Shown piece after piece: positions 1 through 7,773 of a DNA stretch of 64,000 nucleotides. This DNA is from SAR202-VII-2 sp965263165 (GTDB lineage Bacteria > Chloroflexota > Dehalococcoidia > Lucifugimonadales > SAR202-VII-2). Numbering within the stretch: the stretch's first letter is position 1; each line of letters begins with the position of its first letter. Under the pieces are notes generated by a model that saw only the letters and a program-made list of their open reading frames with translations, was not told the origin of the DNA and made no database searches. A program made the translations under genes and the position numbers. Where the stretch lies: positions 1,922,001 to 1,986,000 of the forward strand of contig OZ253584.1 in assembly GCA_965263165.1 (NCBI GenBank), read 5' to 3'.

Positions 1-433
1 CGCCCGGCTTCAGCGCCCTGGCGATCTGCTGTAAGACCCTGGCATCCTCCTCCTCCGACTCCAGGTAGCCGAAGGCCGTGAACATGTTAATAACGGCGTC
101 GAAGGCCGCTTCGAAGGGGATTCGCCGCATGTCGCTGTGCACGGCGGTGAGGCTCACGCCCTCGTCCTGGGTGGCCCGGAGCGCTTGCTCTAGGTAGTCC
201 TGGCTCAGGTCCTGAGCGGTCACGTCGAGGCCGCGTTTGGCCAGCAGAACGGCGTGCCGCCCCGGGCCGGAGCAGAGGTCCAGCACCCGGTCTCCGGGGC
301 TGAGACCCAAAGCCTGCTCGACGAAGGCGGCCTCCTGTTGAGCCCGCTCGTCGGTGAGGAGGTGGCCGTAGGCGTCGAGGTAGTCGTCGCTGAAGAAGGA
401 AACATACCAGGGGACGGGTTCTTGACTGGCCAT
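1..433 (-). CDS. Class I SAM-dependent methyltransferase (partial, C-terminus outside window)
   Basis: Reading the minus strand from the ATG at 433 gives about 144 residues beginning MASQEPVPWYVSFFSDDYLD. It contains a clear SAM-binding motif I (VLDLCSGPGRHAVLLA, about residues 49-64) and a motif with an acidic residue (LDVTAQDLS) as in Methyltransf_25-type enzymes. The frame stays open to the window edge, so the substrate-recognition part is missing. The short N-terminal region with Trp/Tyr and two Phe is common in small-molecule methyltransferases of this class. The substrate cannot be named from what is visible. Confidence 0.85.
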   Translation of the reverse strand, partial: MASQEPVPWYVSFFSDDYLDAYGHLLTDERAQQEAAFVEQALGLSPGDRVLDLCSGPGRHAVLLAKRGLDVTAQDLSQDYLEQALRATQDEGVSLTAVHSDMRRIPFEAAFDAVINMFTAFGYLESEEEDARVLQQIARALKPG

Positions 434-578
434 GGTTGATCCAAGACTACGGTGTTGCCGCCAGTGATGCTACACCACGCCGCCGGGCGCGGCCATTGCC
501 TGCAGTGCCGCGTCGTTCGTTGGCGCGGGTCACTCGCCGAGCGGGCCCCGCGCTTGCGGAGAGGGGGTGGGCCGCGCG

Positions 579-587
579 TGCTATAAT
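579..587 (+). promoter_or_regulatory. Extended -10 promoter upstream of the SDR-queD-queC cluster
   Basis: TGCTATAAT is a perfect extended -10 (TGnTATAAT), 54 bp before the ATG of the SDR gene. No good -35 lies 16-18 bp upstream, which fits an extended -10 promoter. It lies in the 207-bp gap between the divergent methyltransferase and the cluster. Confidence 0.6.
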
Positions 588-640
588 TTGCCCGGCCATT
601 CTCTGGATGGGCCAGCCATTCCCCGCGCCTGGACAGGACC

Positions 641-1402
641 ATGCTCTCACTTGCCGACAAAGGCGCCCTGCTCCTTGGAACGAGGCGAGTGGGGCAGCGC
701 GTCGCTCACCGGCTGGCTCGGGAGGGCGTGAATCTGGCCATCGCCTACCGCTCTTCCAAGGCGGAGGCCGAAGAGCTCCAAGCGGCTCTTGGGACGGATG
801 TCAACGTGTGCCTGGCGCAGGGCGACGTTGGTGTGGAAGAGGACGTGGCCTGCATGGTGGCGGCGGCAAAGGAGAGTCTGGGCGACCTGTCGTTTCTGGT
901 CAATCTTGCCGCGGACTTTCCTCGCGCCCCCTTTTCCACACTGGACGGCAAGGCATGGGACGACGCCATGTCGTTTGCCAAGGGCAACTACCTGCTGGCA
1001 GTGAGCGTGGCGCGGGTGATGCAACAGAACGCGCCGCCAACCCGTGGGCACATCATCATGTTCAGCGACTGGGCGGCCCGGGATACGCCGTACAGGGACT
1101 ACACGCCCTACCTGACGGCCAAGGCCTCGGTTGACTTCATGACCCGCGCCTTTGCCGCCGAGCTTGCTCCTCACGGAATCCTGGTCAACGCGATAGCTCC
1201 CGGCCCCACGATGCGCCCCCCGCACATCAGCGAGGAACTGTGGCGGCGCGGGGTCGTTGAACAGGCGCCCCTGGGCCGGGAGTCGTCAGCGGATGAGATG
1301 GCGGAGATCATCGCCGCGCTGCTCAAGTGCGAGACCATCACGGGCGAGACGATCCGCGTGGACTCGGGCCGCCACTTGGCCGGCCCGGGAGTGGAGGGGT
1401 AG
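641..1402 (+). CDS. SDR-family oxidoreductase, pteridine-reductase (FolM/PTR1)-like
   Basis: 253 residues, a typical classical short-chain dehydrogenase length. The nucleotide-binding motif is not the usual TGxxxGIG but GTRRVGQRVAHRLAREG (about residues 13-29), the arrangement seen in FolM/PTR1-like pteridine reductases. The catalytic Tyr and Lys are in YLTAK, followed by the conserved ILVNAIAPGP. An NLAA motif replaces NNAG. The gene heads a tight run: the stop is 3 bp before the TTG of a QueD homologue, and QueC overlaps that by one base. This context suggests reduction of a pterin or deazapurine intermediate, which is an inference; the family is broad and a lipid or sugar substrate is possible. 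Confidence 0.8.
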   Translation: MLSLADKGALLLGTRRVGQRVAHRLAREGVNLAIAYRSSKAEAEELQAALGTDVNVCLAQGDVGVEEDVACMVAAAKESLGDLSFLVNLAADFPRAPFSTLDGKAWDDAMSFAKGNYLLAVSVARVMQQNAPPTRGHIIMFSDWAARDTPYRDYTPYLTAKASVDFMTRAFAAELAPHGILVNAIAPGPTMRPPHISEELWRRGVVEQAPLGRESSADEMAEIIAALLKCETITGETIRVDSGRHLAGPGVEG

Positions 1403-1405
1403 GTC

Positions 1406-1813
1406 TTGCCACACAGGGTCACGAGGTCGATCGACTTCTGTTATGGCCATCGTCTGCTGAATCACGACGGCCAGTGCCGCTACCTTCACGGGCACAACGG
1501 ACGGTTGGAGGTTGACGTGGAGGCCAGCGTCCTTGACGAGATGGGCATGGTGGTGGACTTCGGAAGGGTCCGGGACATCGTCAAGGGTTGGATCGACGCC
1601 AACTTGGACCACAGGATGATCCTGTGCAGGCAAGACCCCGTCGTTCCCGCTCTCCAGGGCCTGGGGGAACCCCTGTTCCTCATTGATGAGAACCCGACGG
1701 CGGAGAACCTCGCCCGGCTGATCTTTGAGCAGGTCCGGCGCCTGGGCTTGGGGGTGGCGGAGGTCCGCTTGTGGGAGACCCCGTCGAGCTATGCCACCTA
1801 CCGGGAGGCGTGA
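1406..1813 (+). CDS. queD: 6-carboxy-5,6,7,8-tetrahydropterin synthase family (QueD/6-PTPS)
   Basis: 135 residues, full length for the family. The zinc-binding histidines are visible in CYGHRL and LHGHN, and the catalytic Cys lies four residues before HGH (CRYLHGH). LDHRM and the late WETP Glu are also conserved. QueD converts 7,8-dihydroneopterin triphosphate to 6-carboxytetrahydropterin, the first committed step to 7-deazaguanines (queuosine, and deazaguanine in some DNA). The start is TTG, 3 bp after the SDR stop, and the stop TGA overlaps the ATG of the QueC gene (TGATG), so translation is probably coupled. QueE is not in this window. Confidence 0.88.
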   Translation: MPHRVTRSIDFCYGHRLLNHDGQCRYLHGHNGRLEVDVEASVLDEMGMVVDFGRVRDIVKGWIDANLDHRMILCRQDPVVPALQGLGEPLFLIDENPTAENLARLIFEQVRRLGLGVAEVRLWETPSSYATYREA

Positions 1814-2466
1814 TGGACAGGGTGGCGGTGCTTGCCAGCGGAGGGCTGGACAGCGCTGTGCTGCTGGCCGACCTCGCCCGCAGCAATGAGGTCTATCCCA
1901 TCACCGTTCGGGTGGGGCTGGCCTGGGAAGAAGAGGAAGCCCAGGCGCTGGCCCGCTTCCTGCAGGCGCTGGGGGCCAAGACCATCAGGCCCGTGACAAC
2001 CCTGGCGATGCCCATTCAACCCTTCTACGACAACCACTGGAGCCTGAGCGGCCAGGACCTTCCGGACGCAGACTCGGACGATAACGCTGTGTTCCTGCCG
2101 GGGCGAAACATCATCCTGATTGGCCTGGCGGCGGTCTGGTGCTCGACGCACGGGGTGTCCCGTATCGCCATAGGGTCTCTGGGGGACAACCCCTTCCCCG
2201 ACGCGTCGCCCGATTTTTTCCGCGGGTTTGGGGCCATCCTCAGCCGGGGGTTGGCCCATGAGGTCGCCGTCGAGGCGCCGTATCGGGGGATCCACAAGAG
2301 CGATCTGATCAGGGACAACAGCCATCTGCCCCTGGAGCTGACGGTGACGTGCATGGCGCCGAGGGATGGAACGCACTGCGGGGCGTGCAACAAGTGCGGC
2401 GAGCGGCGGAGAGCCTTCAACGAGGCCGGAGTCCTGGACAAGACGCCCTACGTCGGGCAGATATGA
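1813..2466 (+). CDS. queC: 7-cyano-7-deazaguanine synthase family (QueC/ExsB)
   Basis: 217 residues from the ATG overlapping the queD stop. The N-terminus has the PP-loop ATPase motif SGGLDS at residues 9-14. The C-terminus carries the zinc cluster of QueC: Cys in VTCMAP, then CGACNKCGERRRAF. QueC makes preQ0 from 7-carboxy-7-deazaguanine using ATP and ammonia. The overlapping arrangement with queD supports the assignment. The protein is slightly shorter than E. coli QueC (231). No transglycosylase (Tgt) or DpdA-type gene is in view, so whether the product goes to tRNA, DNA or a metabolite is unknown. Confidence 0.87.
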   Translation: MDRVAVLASGGLDSAVLLADLARSNEVYPITVRVGLAWEEEEAQALARFLQALGAKTIRPVTTLAMPIQPFYDNHWSLSGQDLPDADSDDNAVFLPGRNIILIGLAAVWCSTHGVSRIAIGSLGDNPFPDASPDFFRGFGAILSRGLAHEVAVEAPYRGIHKSDLIRDNSHLPLELTVTCMAPRDGTHCGACNKCGERRRAFNEAGVLDKTPYVGQI

Positions 2467-2470
2467 GTCG

Positions 2471-3196
2471 CTAGCCGGCCAGGGCGGGCCACTCTGCAAG
2501 GAGCCTCCCGCCGTTGGGGACGCTGTGCCTCTGCCCCACCAGCGAGAGCAGATGCCAGAGCATGGCCGGGTTGCTGGCCACGATGGGCGTCTGCATGTCC
2601 GCTTCCAGACGCTCTATGATGGGCAGAGGGTCGAGAATGGCGCCCTGAAAGTAGATGGCCTCGGCGCCGCCTGCATTGGCCATGCCCTCCGCGGTCAGCC
2701 GGTATACGTCGTCCGGTCCCAGGTTCTGGGCGTCGCGATAGTAGGGAGTCGGCTGCGGGCCTGAGGTCGCCTCGATGCCCGCAGCGCTCAGGAAATCGCG
2801 GCACATGATGTTCAGAGACTCATCGAAGGGAGTCATGAGCAGTATCTTGCTGACGCCGAACGCCTTCAGGGCGGCGATGGACGCTTCTAGGGCGGTTGTG
2901 ATGGGGATCGACACCCGGTCGCGCACCTTCTGGGCCATGCCCGGGTTGTAGAGCTGCACCGGGGCGCCGAGGATTGCGGCGCTCCGCCAGTCCGGGTTTT
3001 CACTGACCAGCCGTTCGGATCGCTCAACGCCCACGTCCTCTTTCCCCTGTAGGGAGGTGAGCGGCCCTTCAACCAGCTCCAGCGCGCCTATCCCAACGGT
3101 TACGCCGTCGGGCACAAACCGGTTGAAGTCTGCGAAGTGGGGAGAGGATGCGGATACGGGGCTCAGGAATCCTACGCTTGTCGTTTCACCGGCCAT
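2471..3196 (-). CDS. Asp/Glu racemase superfamily (maleate isomerase/arylmalonate decarboxylase-like), paralogue 1
   Basis: 241 residues, with AGGAGG 6 bp before the ATG (minus strand). The fold signature of maleate isomerase/AMDase-like proteins is visible: VGFLSP at the start, ITTALEASIAALKAFGVSKILLMTPFDE in the middle, AIYFQGAI at the second catalytic position and VASNPAMLWHLL near the end. Family members normally use one Cys in each half. Here the first site reads AILGAPVQ and the second YFQGAI, so both are replaced; the only Cys is in NIMCRDF, away from both sites. It converges with queC (4 bp between stops) and is a same-strand tandem duplicate of the gene at 3306-4031. Catalytic activity is uncertain; a binding or cysteine-independent role is possible. 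Confidence 0.75.
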   Translation of the reverse strand: MAGETTSVGFLSPVSASSPHFADFNRFVPDGVTVGIGALELVEGPLTSLQGKEDVGVERSERLVSENPDWRSAAILGAPVQLYNPGMAQKVRDRVSIPITTALEASIAALKAFGVSKILLMTPFDESLNIMCRDFLSAAGIEATSGPQPTPYYRDAQNLGPDDVYRLTAEGMANAGGAEAIYFQGAILDPLPIIERLEADMQTPIVASNPAMLWHLLSLVGQRHSVPNGGRLLAEWPALAG

Positions 3197-3305
3197 GGAA
3201 GCCTCCTTCGATGACGGACTGGGCCGCGCTATCTTCGTCCCCGAACTGGCGCTGACTTCTCATCGCTGTGCCTGGGGAGGTTATGAGCCAGGGTTAGCCG
3301 AGGAC

Positions 3306-4031
3306 TCAACGCAACAGGGCCGGCCATTCCCGGAGGAGCTTGCCTCCGTTGGGGACGCTGAATCGGCGCCCCAGGAGAGAGACGGCGTGCCAGAGCATCG
3401 CTGGGTTGCTGGCGACCACGGGCAGTCCCAACTCCGACTCGAGCCGTTCGATGATTTCCAGCGCATCGAGCACTGCGCCCTGGAAGTAGATGGCGTCCAC
3501 CTCTCCGGCGTCGGCAAGGCCCTGCTTGGTCAGGTTGTAGACCTCGTCGGGGCCAAGCTTGGCGGCGTCTCTGTAGTAGGGGGCCGGCTGGGGGCCGGAG
3601 ACAGCCTGGACGCCCTGCTCGGCCAAGAACGCCCGGATTTGGGCATTCATGTCTTCGTCGAAGGGGGTCATCAGAAGGACCCGGCTGGCGCCAAGGGCTT
3701 GGAGGGCGGCAATGGCTGCCTCCATAGCGGTGGTCACGGGAATGGGGACTTGGCCGCGGACGTTGGTGGCTAGGTTGGGCAGGTACACTTGCACCGGAGC
3801 GGCCAGTATGGCGGCGGTGCTCCAGGCTGCGTTGCCGCTGATGGCGCGGACCGACAGGTCCGTTGCCAGGTCTTCCTTTCCCTCCAGGGAGCTCAGCGGC
3901 CCCTCGATTAGGTCCATGCCGCCCACTTCGAGGGCGACGTCTGGGGGAACAAACCGGCTGAAGCTCTCGAAGTGCGAGCCGGTGGACCCCATGGGGCTCA
4001 GGAAGCCAACGGTCACCTTTTCATCCGCCAT
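3306..4031 (-). CDS. Asp/Glu racemase superfamily (maleate isomerase/AMDase-like), paralogue 2
   Basis: 241 residues from the ATG at 4031, preceded by GGAGGA at a good distance; longer upstream reading has no start signal. It is the same length as its neighbour at 2471-3196 and very similar throughout (VGFLSP, GPLSSLEGKED, LMTPFDED, SGPQPAPYYRDA, VASNPAMLWH), so the two are a recent tandem duplication. It contains no cysteine at all, so it cannot use the Cys/Cys proton relay of canonical racemases. The 109-bp gap between the paralogues suggests co-transcription, with this gene first. Substrate unknown. Confidence 0.75.
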   Translation of the reverse strand: MADEKVTVGFLSPMGSTGSHFESFSRFVPPDVALEVGGMDLIEGPLSSLEGKEDLATDLSVRAISGNAAWSTAAILAAPVQVYLPNLATNVRGQVPIPVTTAMEAAIAALQALGASRVLLMTPFDEDMNAQIRAFLAEQGVQAVSGPQPAPYYRDAAKLGPDEVYNLTKQGLADAGEVDAIYFQGAVLDALEIIERLESELGLPVVASNPAMLWHAVSLLGRRFSVPNGGKLLREWPALLR

Positions 4032-4294
4032 GGAATCCTCCTTGCCTGCGGCCGCGAGATCGTCGTTTGCCCGCCGATGATACTCCCTCTGGAGACCTTT
4101 GCATAACCTGCGCCCCGCGCCCCCGGCTCCATTCCCGCCGCCGCCTCGCATCAACCCAGCCATGTGCGACGAAATCCCATCCTCTTGACCGGGGAGGCTA
4201 GGACGGGGGTGAGGGTAGGGCGTGGAAGGCTTGGGCGCAGGAGCTATGCAGAGGTCTCAACAGGGCAGTAGAGGGAAGGGGTGGGTGGCGCTCC

Positions 4295-4323
4295 TTGACC
4301 GGCCTAGGGGCCGATGCTACATT
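4295..4323 (+). promoter_or_regulatory. Sigma-70-type promoter of hrcA
   Basis: TTGACC, a 17-bp spacer, then TGCTACATT (extended -10, TACATT). It ends 46 bp before the hrcA ATG, in a 338-bp divergent gap that otherwise shows no gene. No CIRCE inverted repeat (TTAGCACTC-N9-GAGTGCTAA) is visible here. Confidence 0.55.
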
Positions 4324-4369
4324 CTGCCAAAGCATGGCCGCAGCCTCCAGGAAGCCGGGAGAGTTTCCC

Positions 4370-5383
4370 ATGTTGACTGAAAGACGAGAAGCGATTCTCA
4401 AGCTCCTGATTCAGGAGTACATCGCCACGGCAAGTCCGGTGGGCTCCGGCAAGCTGGCGCGTGGTTCGGGCATGAGGCTCAGCTCAGCGACCGTCCGCAA
4501 TGAGATGGCGGACCTGGAGAACGACGGTTACATCACCCGGCCCCACACCTCGGCCGGAGGCGTGCCTGCGGACAAGGGCTATCGCCGCCACGTGGAGACG
4601 CTCGGCGACCTGGCGGAGCCGCCGGAACACGTCCGGGAGGCGGTCCGCCAGAAGCTCACCGAGGCGAGGGACATCGAGCGCTGGACAAAGCTGGCGGCGA
4701 CGATCCTGTCCCAACTCGTCAGGAACATGGCAGTCGTCACGTACCCCCGGGCGGGCGAGGTGAGGGTCCGCAATATCCAACTGGTCTCCGTGCGCGAGTT
4801 TATGGCGTTGGTGGTGATCGTGCTCCAAGAGGCACAGGTCCACCAGCAGATGCTCTCCCTGCCGGAGCCGGCGACGACCGAGGACCTGGTGGAGGTGGCG
4901 AACCGGCTCAACGCCCAGTTGGTGGGAAAGAGCTGGAAGGAGATTGCGAGCGCCCAGGGGGAGTTGCCTCCGCTCGAGGCCCAGGTCTCCGGGGCCGTCG
5001 TCAGCGTCATGGAGGCTGAGGAGCGGGAGCGGGTGGGCGAACAGTTCGTAGACGGCCTCCGCCACATCCTCAGTCAACCGGAGATGGCGGAGGGCGAGCG
5101 GGCCGTGGGGCTGATGGAGGCCCTAGAGGGCCGGACATTGCTGAAATCGCTCGTGGCTTCTCTGGCCGACGGGCCGGTGACGGTGGTCATTGGCCGGGAG
5201 AACGAGGATGAAGCGATGAGGCCGTTCAGCGTGGTCGTTTCACCCTACGGGGCGCCGGGAGAGTTCCGGGGGGCCATTGCTACGATAGGGCCCACTCGAA
5301 TGGAGTACGCGGGCACGATGGGCGCCACCCGGTACATGTCCTCGCTTTTGACTGACCTCTTTGCCGAGGTGTTCCGGCGGTAG
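4370..5383 (+). CDS. hrcA: Heat-inducible transcription repressor HrcA
   Basis: 337 residues from the ATG at 4370 (MLTERREAILKLLIQEYI), the canonical HrcA beginning and length; the longer frame upstream is not needed. The N-terminal winged helix includes SATVRNEMADLENDGYI and the wing TSAGGVPADKGYR (most homologues have GRVPTDKGYR). The C-terminal GAF-like domain includes VVIGRENEDEAM and the end motif AIIGPTRMEY-type (here ATIGPTRMEYAGTMG). HrcA represses groE/dnaK operons through CIRCE and is itself a substrate of GroEL. Unlike many genomes, grpE/dnaK/dnaJ do not follow; the next 700 bp are a noncoding repeat block. A promoter is visible at 4295-4323. Confidence 0.95.
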   Translation: MLTERREAILKLLIQEYIATASPVGSGKLARGSGMRLSSATVRNEMADLENDGYITRPHTSAGGVPADKGYRRHVETLGDLAEPPEHVREAVRQKLTEARDIERWTKLAATILSQLVRNMAVVTYPRAGEVRVRNIQLVSVREFMALVVIVLQEAQVHQQMLSLPEPATTEDLVEVANRLNAQLVGKSWKEIASAQGELPPLEAQVSGAVVSVMEAEERERVGEQFVDGLRHILSQPEMAEGERAVGLMEALEGRTLLKSLVASLADGPVTVVIGRENEDEAMRPFSVVVSPYGAPGEFRGAIATIGPTRMEYAGTMGATRYMSSLLTDLFAEVFRR

Positions 5384-5439
5384 GGGACGCTGCGCAACCT
5401 TCCCGGGGCGCCCGGGCAGGAAGAGCGGAGCTGCGCCCG

Positions 5440-5825
5440 GCGTCAGCCTCATTCTTTGATTGTTTGTGACTCTTTGATTGTTTGTGCGCCTGCTTTTTCT
5501 TCTCCCGTAGGCGTGGAGCCGTCGTTTATCCGTCGTTATCCGTCGTTAGCCGTCGTGGATGCGTCGCTCAGCCGTCGTGCAGCCGTCGCTTAGCCGTCGC
5601 GGATCCGTCGAGCATCCGTCGCTGAGCCGGATGGCTCCAAAGAGCCTGTGCCTTACAACGGCATGCGCTCGGGTCCCAACCTTCCTCGGGTGGATGCGGG
5701 CCTGGGGAACGTTCCCAGACCCTCCTGCCCAGGGGGTCTCGCTATGGATTCCCCCAGTCCACCTGTATGCGGCAGGGTTTATGGGGCTACTCTAGCACAA
5801 TCGTTCGCATTTTGCAAGTAGGGGG
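5440..5825 (-). ncRNA. Dispersed noncoding element, copy 1 (own promoter, 11-bp repeat array)
   Basis: Read on the minus strand, it begins with promoter TTGCAA (5817-5812), 17 bp, TAGAGT (5794-5789), the family promoter with one -10 change. Then come CCTGCCGCATACA, a pairing partner GGCAGG, a hairpin CTGGG-loop-CCCAG, and a conserved block ACCCGAGGAAGGTTGGGACC. Positions 5519-5631 hold ten units of a CGTCG(N5-6) repeat with spacing 11,10,10,11,11,11,11,11,11,11. The element ends with two CACAAACAATCAAAGA-type motifs (5453-5486). The small hairpin after the promoter seen in other copies is absent here. No start codon or conserved frame is kept between copies, so a noncoding RNA is more likely than a peptide gene. 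Function unknown. Confidence 0.55.
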
Positions 5826-6075
5826 TGGCGCTTCCTGGACGGGGGGTCTTGTTGCGGCCAGCGCCCTCCTTCAGGGGAGGGTCCGGCTTGGCCTGCGCCG
5901 CTATCCCGCCCGCTCCACCCTCCAACGTTTTTAGAAACAGGGGGACACGCTGTACCCCCGGCGGGGGCTGTGCCCCCTGCACCCTGCTTGGGGAACGGAG
6001 GCGGTATCGTTTGCTCACCTCCGCGTCGGGACGCTTCCTAGCCTTCGCCCGTCGTCGAGGGCAGGGAAATCACCC
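5826..6075. repeat. Hairpin-rich repeat block plus REP-like palindrome
   Basis: This block lies directly behind the promoter of element copy 1. It contains a stretch shared with 46.5 kb (CTTCCTGGACGG...TTGTTG.GGCCAGCGCC), then a conserved unit at about 5918-6000: CACCCTCCAACGTTTT, ACAGGGGGACACGCTG, and the hairpins CCCCCGGCGGGGG and GGGGGCTGTGCCCCC, ending CTTGGGGA. At 6028-6067 is a REP-like palindrome starting GGGACGCTTCCTAGCC. The same unit occurs three times at 31.75-32.04 kb and once at 46.57-46.65 kb. No coding capacity was recognised. Confidence 0.6.
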
Positions 6076-6129
6076 CCGCCTTCCCCCGGGCGCCAGGGAA
6101 GGGTGCGTTGCTGCTTGACGGTCGGCGCC

Positions 6130-6729
6130 CTACAGCTTCTCTCCTCTGGCTTCCCACCTGCCCCGCAGGGTGACCCAAACGGACAGGACCATCAACTTGA
6201 CGTCCAGCCAAAGGCTCAGCTTGCCGGCGTACGCCAGATCGTAGGCGAGCTTTGCCTCGGCGTCGTCGCGGTTGGAGTAGACCTGGGCCATGCCCGTCAG
6301 GCCCGGCCGCAGCACCAGGCGCCGGTCGAACCCGGTGATGCGCTCTTTGTAGTGCTCGTGTTCCGCCTCCGCCAGCGCCCTTGGGCCAACGAAGCTCATA
6401 TCGCCCTTGAGGATGTTGAGGACCTGCGGGAGCTCATCCAGGGCCGTTTTCCTGAGGAGGCGTCCCACGCGGGTGAGCCGGGGGTCGTTGTGAGCGGTGG
6501 ACCAGCCCATCTGCTCGGCGTCTCGAATCATGGTGCGGAATTTGATGGCTTGGAAGACGCGACCGTTCTTTCCCACTCGACGCTGGCGGTAGAAGAGCGG
6601 AAAGCCGTCGTCGAGCAGGAGGAGCAGGGGGATGACGGTCCACAGGAGGAGCCAGAGGGGCAGCAGCGACAGATGGGCGAGCAGCAAGACCGCGAGGTCG
6701 AATGGACGTTTATAAAGGGGCTCAGGCAT
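6130..6729 (-). CDS. Bacterial sugar transferase (polyprenyl-phosphate phosphoglycosyl transferase)
   Basis: 199 residues, the size of monotopic PglC/WcaJ C-terminal type enzymes. An N-terminal hydrophobic re-entrant segment (about residues 10-40, leucine-rich) follows YKRPFDL. The catalytic core is recognisable: FYRQRRVGKNGRVFQAIKFR, the Asp-Glu dyad in TALDELPQVLNILKGDMSFVG with PRAL following, and RPGLTGMAQV. Such enzymes move a sugar-1-phosphate from a UDP-sugar to undecaprenyl phosphate at the inner membrane to start exopolysaccharide, O-antigen or glycan assembly. No other glycan genes are adjacent. It faces the repeat block, with only 55 bp to the REP-like palindrome. Confidence 0.9.
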   Translation of the reverse strand: MPEPLYKRPFDLAVLLLAHLSLLPLWLLLWTVIPLLLLLDDGFPLFYRQRRVGKNGRVFQAIKFRTMIRDAEQMGWSTAHNDPRLTRVGRLLRKTALDELPQVLNILKGDMSFVGPRALAEAEHEHYKERITGFDRRLVLRPGLTGMAQVYSNRDDAEAKLAYDLAYAGKLSLWLDVKLMVLSVWVTLRGRWEARGEKL

Positions 6730-6954
6730 GAGGCGCGGTCATTTGGAAGGGCCCGGTTATCTGAGCCGGAAGGGAGGATGGGAACTGCATCCAGTCTAGC
6801 CATGCGCGGGCGGACGGGTCAACGGCCAGTTGCCGCTTGACAGCCCTCCAAGGCCGTTCCTACCATTGTCGCCCGCAGGCCCATTATCGCCCGCAGGCAA
6901 TCCGGCCTGCTATCAATCCAGCTTTGCTCTTTATCCGACCTAGAGGGAGGCGCA

Positions 6955-7734
6955 GTGTACGGCGAATTCGTGAAATATGAGAAGGACGGCGAGGTAGGGG
7001 TCATCACCCTGGACCGGCCCGATCGCTTGAACGCATTGGGACAGGACGTGAGGCGCGAGCTGAACGAGGTGCTGGACGAGGTGGAGGTGGACTCCACGAG
7101 GGTTGTGATCTTTGCCGGCGCGGGGCGGGCGTTCTGCGCCGGGGCGGACATCAACGACCTATCGGCGGGGCAGGACCTGCGCAGCCCCATCCCGGACCCC
7201 TCCGAGACGCCGGAGGTTATCAAGCGCATCGGGAATCTCACGAAAGTGGTCATCGCCGCGGTGCACGGCGCCGCGGTGGGCGGCGGCTGCGAGGTGGCGC
7301 TGGCCTGCGACCTTCGCATTGCGTCGGAGAACGCGCGGTTCGGCCTGCCGGAGATCAAGCTTGGCATCATTCCGGGAGCGGGAGGGACGCAACGCATGCC
7401 GCGGTTGGTGGGGGAGGGTAGGGCCAAGTGGCTGATGATGACGGGCGAGTTCATTGACGCCCAGACTTCCCTAGCGTGGGGGCTGGTCAATCAGGTGGTC
7501 CCCAACGATGCCCTGCTGGACGAGGCCCGCAAGCTCGCTCAGTCGCTGGTGGAGCAGCCTCCGCTGGCGCTGGCGTTCATCAAGAGCGCCGTCGACCGGG
7601 GGCTCGACAGCAGCCTGTCCGCCGGTATCGAGTACGAGGCTCGTTGTTCCTACATTCTGCAACAGACCGAGGACAAGGCGGAGGGAACGAAGGCCTTCCT
7701 GGAGAAGCGGAAGCCGGTGTTCACGGGGAGGTAG
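6955..7734 (+). CDS. Enoyl-CoA hydratase/isomerase (crotonase family)
   Basis: 259 residues starting at GTG 6955, with GAGGGAGG just upstream. The crotonase signature is complete: AGRAFCAGADI (oxyanion-hole loop), GAAVGGGCEVALACDLRIAS with the first catalytic Glu, and FGLPEIKLGIIPGAGGTQRM with the second Glu. The C-terminus (ALAFIKSAVDRG, GTKAFLEKRKPVF) also matches true hydratases. Both catalytic glutamates favour hydration of trans-2-enoyl-CoA in beta-oxidation. The gene stands alone between divergently and convergently oriented neighbours, so its pathway partner is not visible. Confidence 0.92.
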   Translation: MYGEFVKYEKDGEVGVITLDRPDRLNALGQDVRRELNEVLDEVEVDSTRVVIFAGAGRAFCAGADINDLSAGQDLRSPIPDPSETPEVIKRIGNLTKVVIAAVHGAAVGGGCEVALACDLRIASENARFGLPEIKLGIIPGAGGTQRMPRLVGEGRAKWLMMTGEFIDAQTSLAWGLVNQVVPNDALLDEARKLAQSLVEQPPLALAFIKSAVDRGLDSSLSAGIEYEARCSYILQQTEDKAEGTKAFLEKRKPVFTGR

Positions 7735-7773
7735 GGGCGGAGGGGAGGGGAGACAGCCTCTTAGCCGCCGCTC

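Noticed and set aside
4032..4369. CIRCE operator before hrcA
   Set aside because: No TTAGCACTC-N9-GAGTGCTAA-like inverted repeat found in this gap.
5519..5631. CRISPR-like appearance of the short regular repeats
   Set aside because: Units are 10-11 bp without spacer/repeat structure and no cas genes are in the window.
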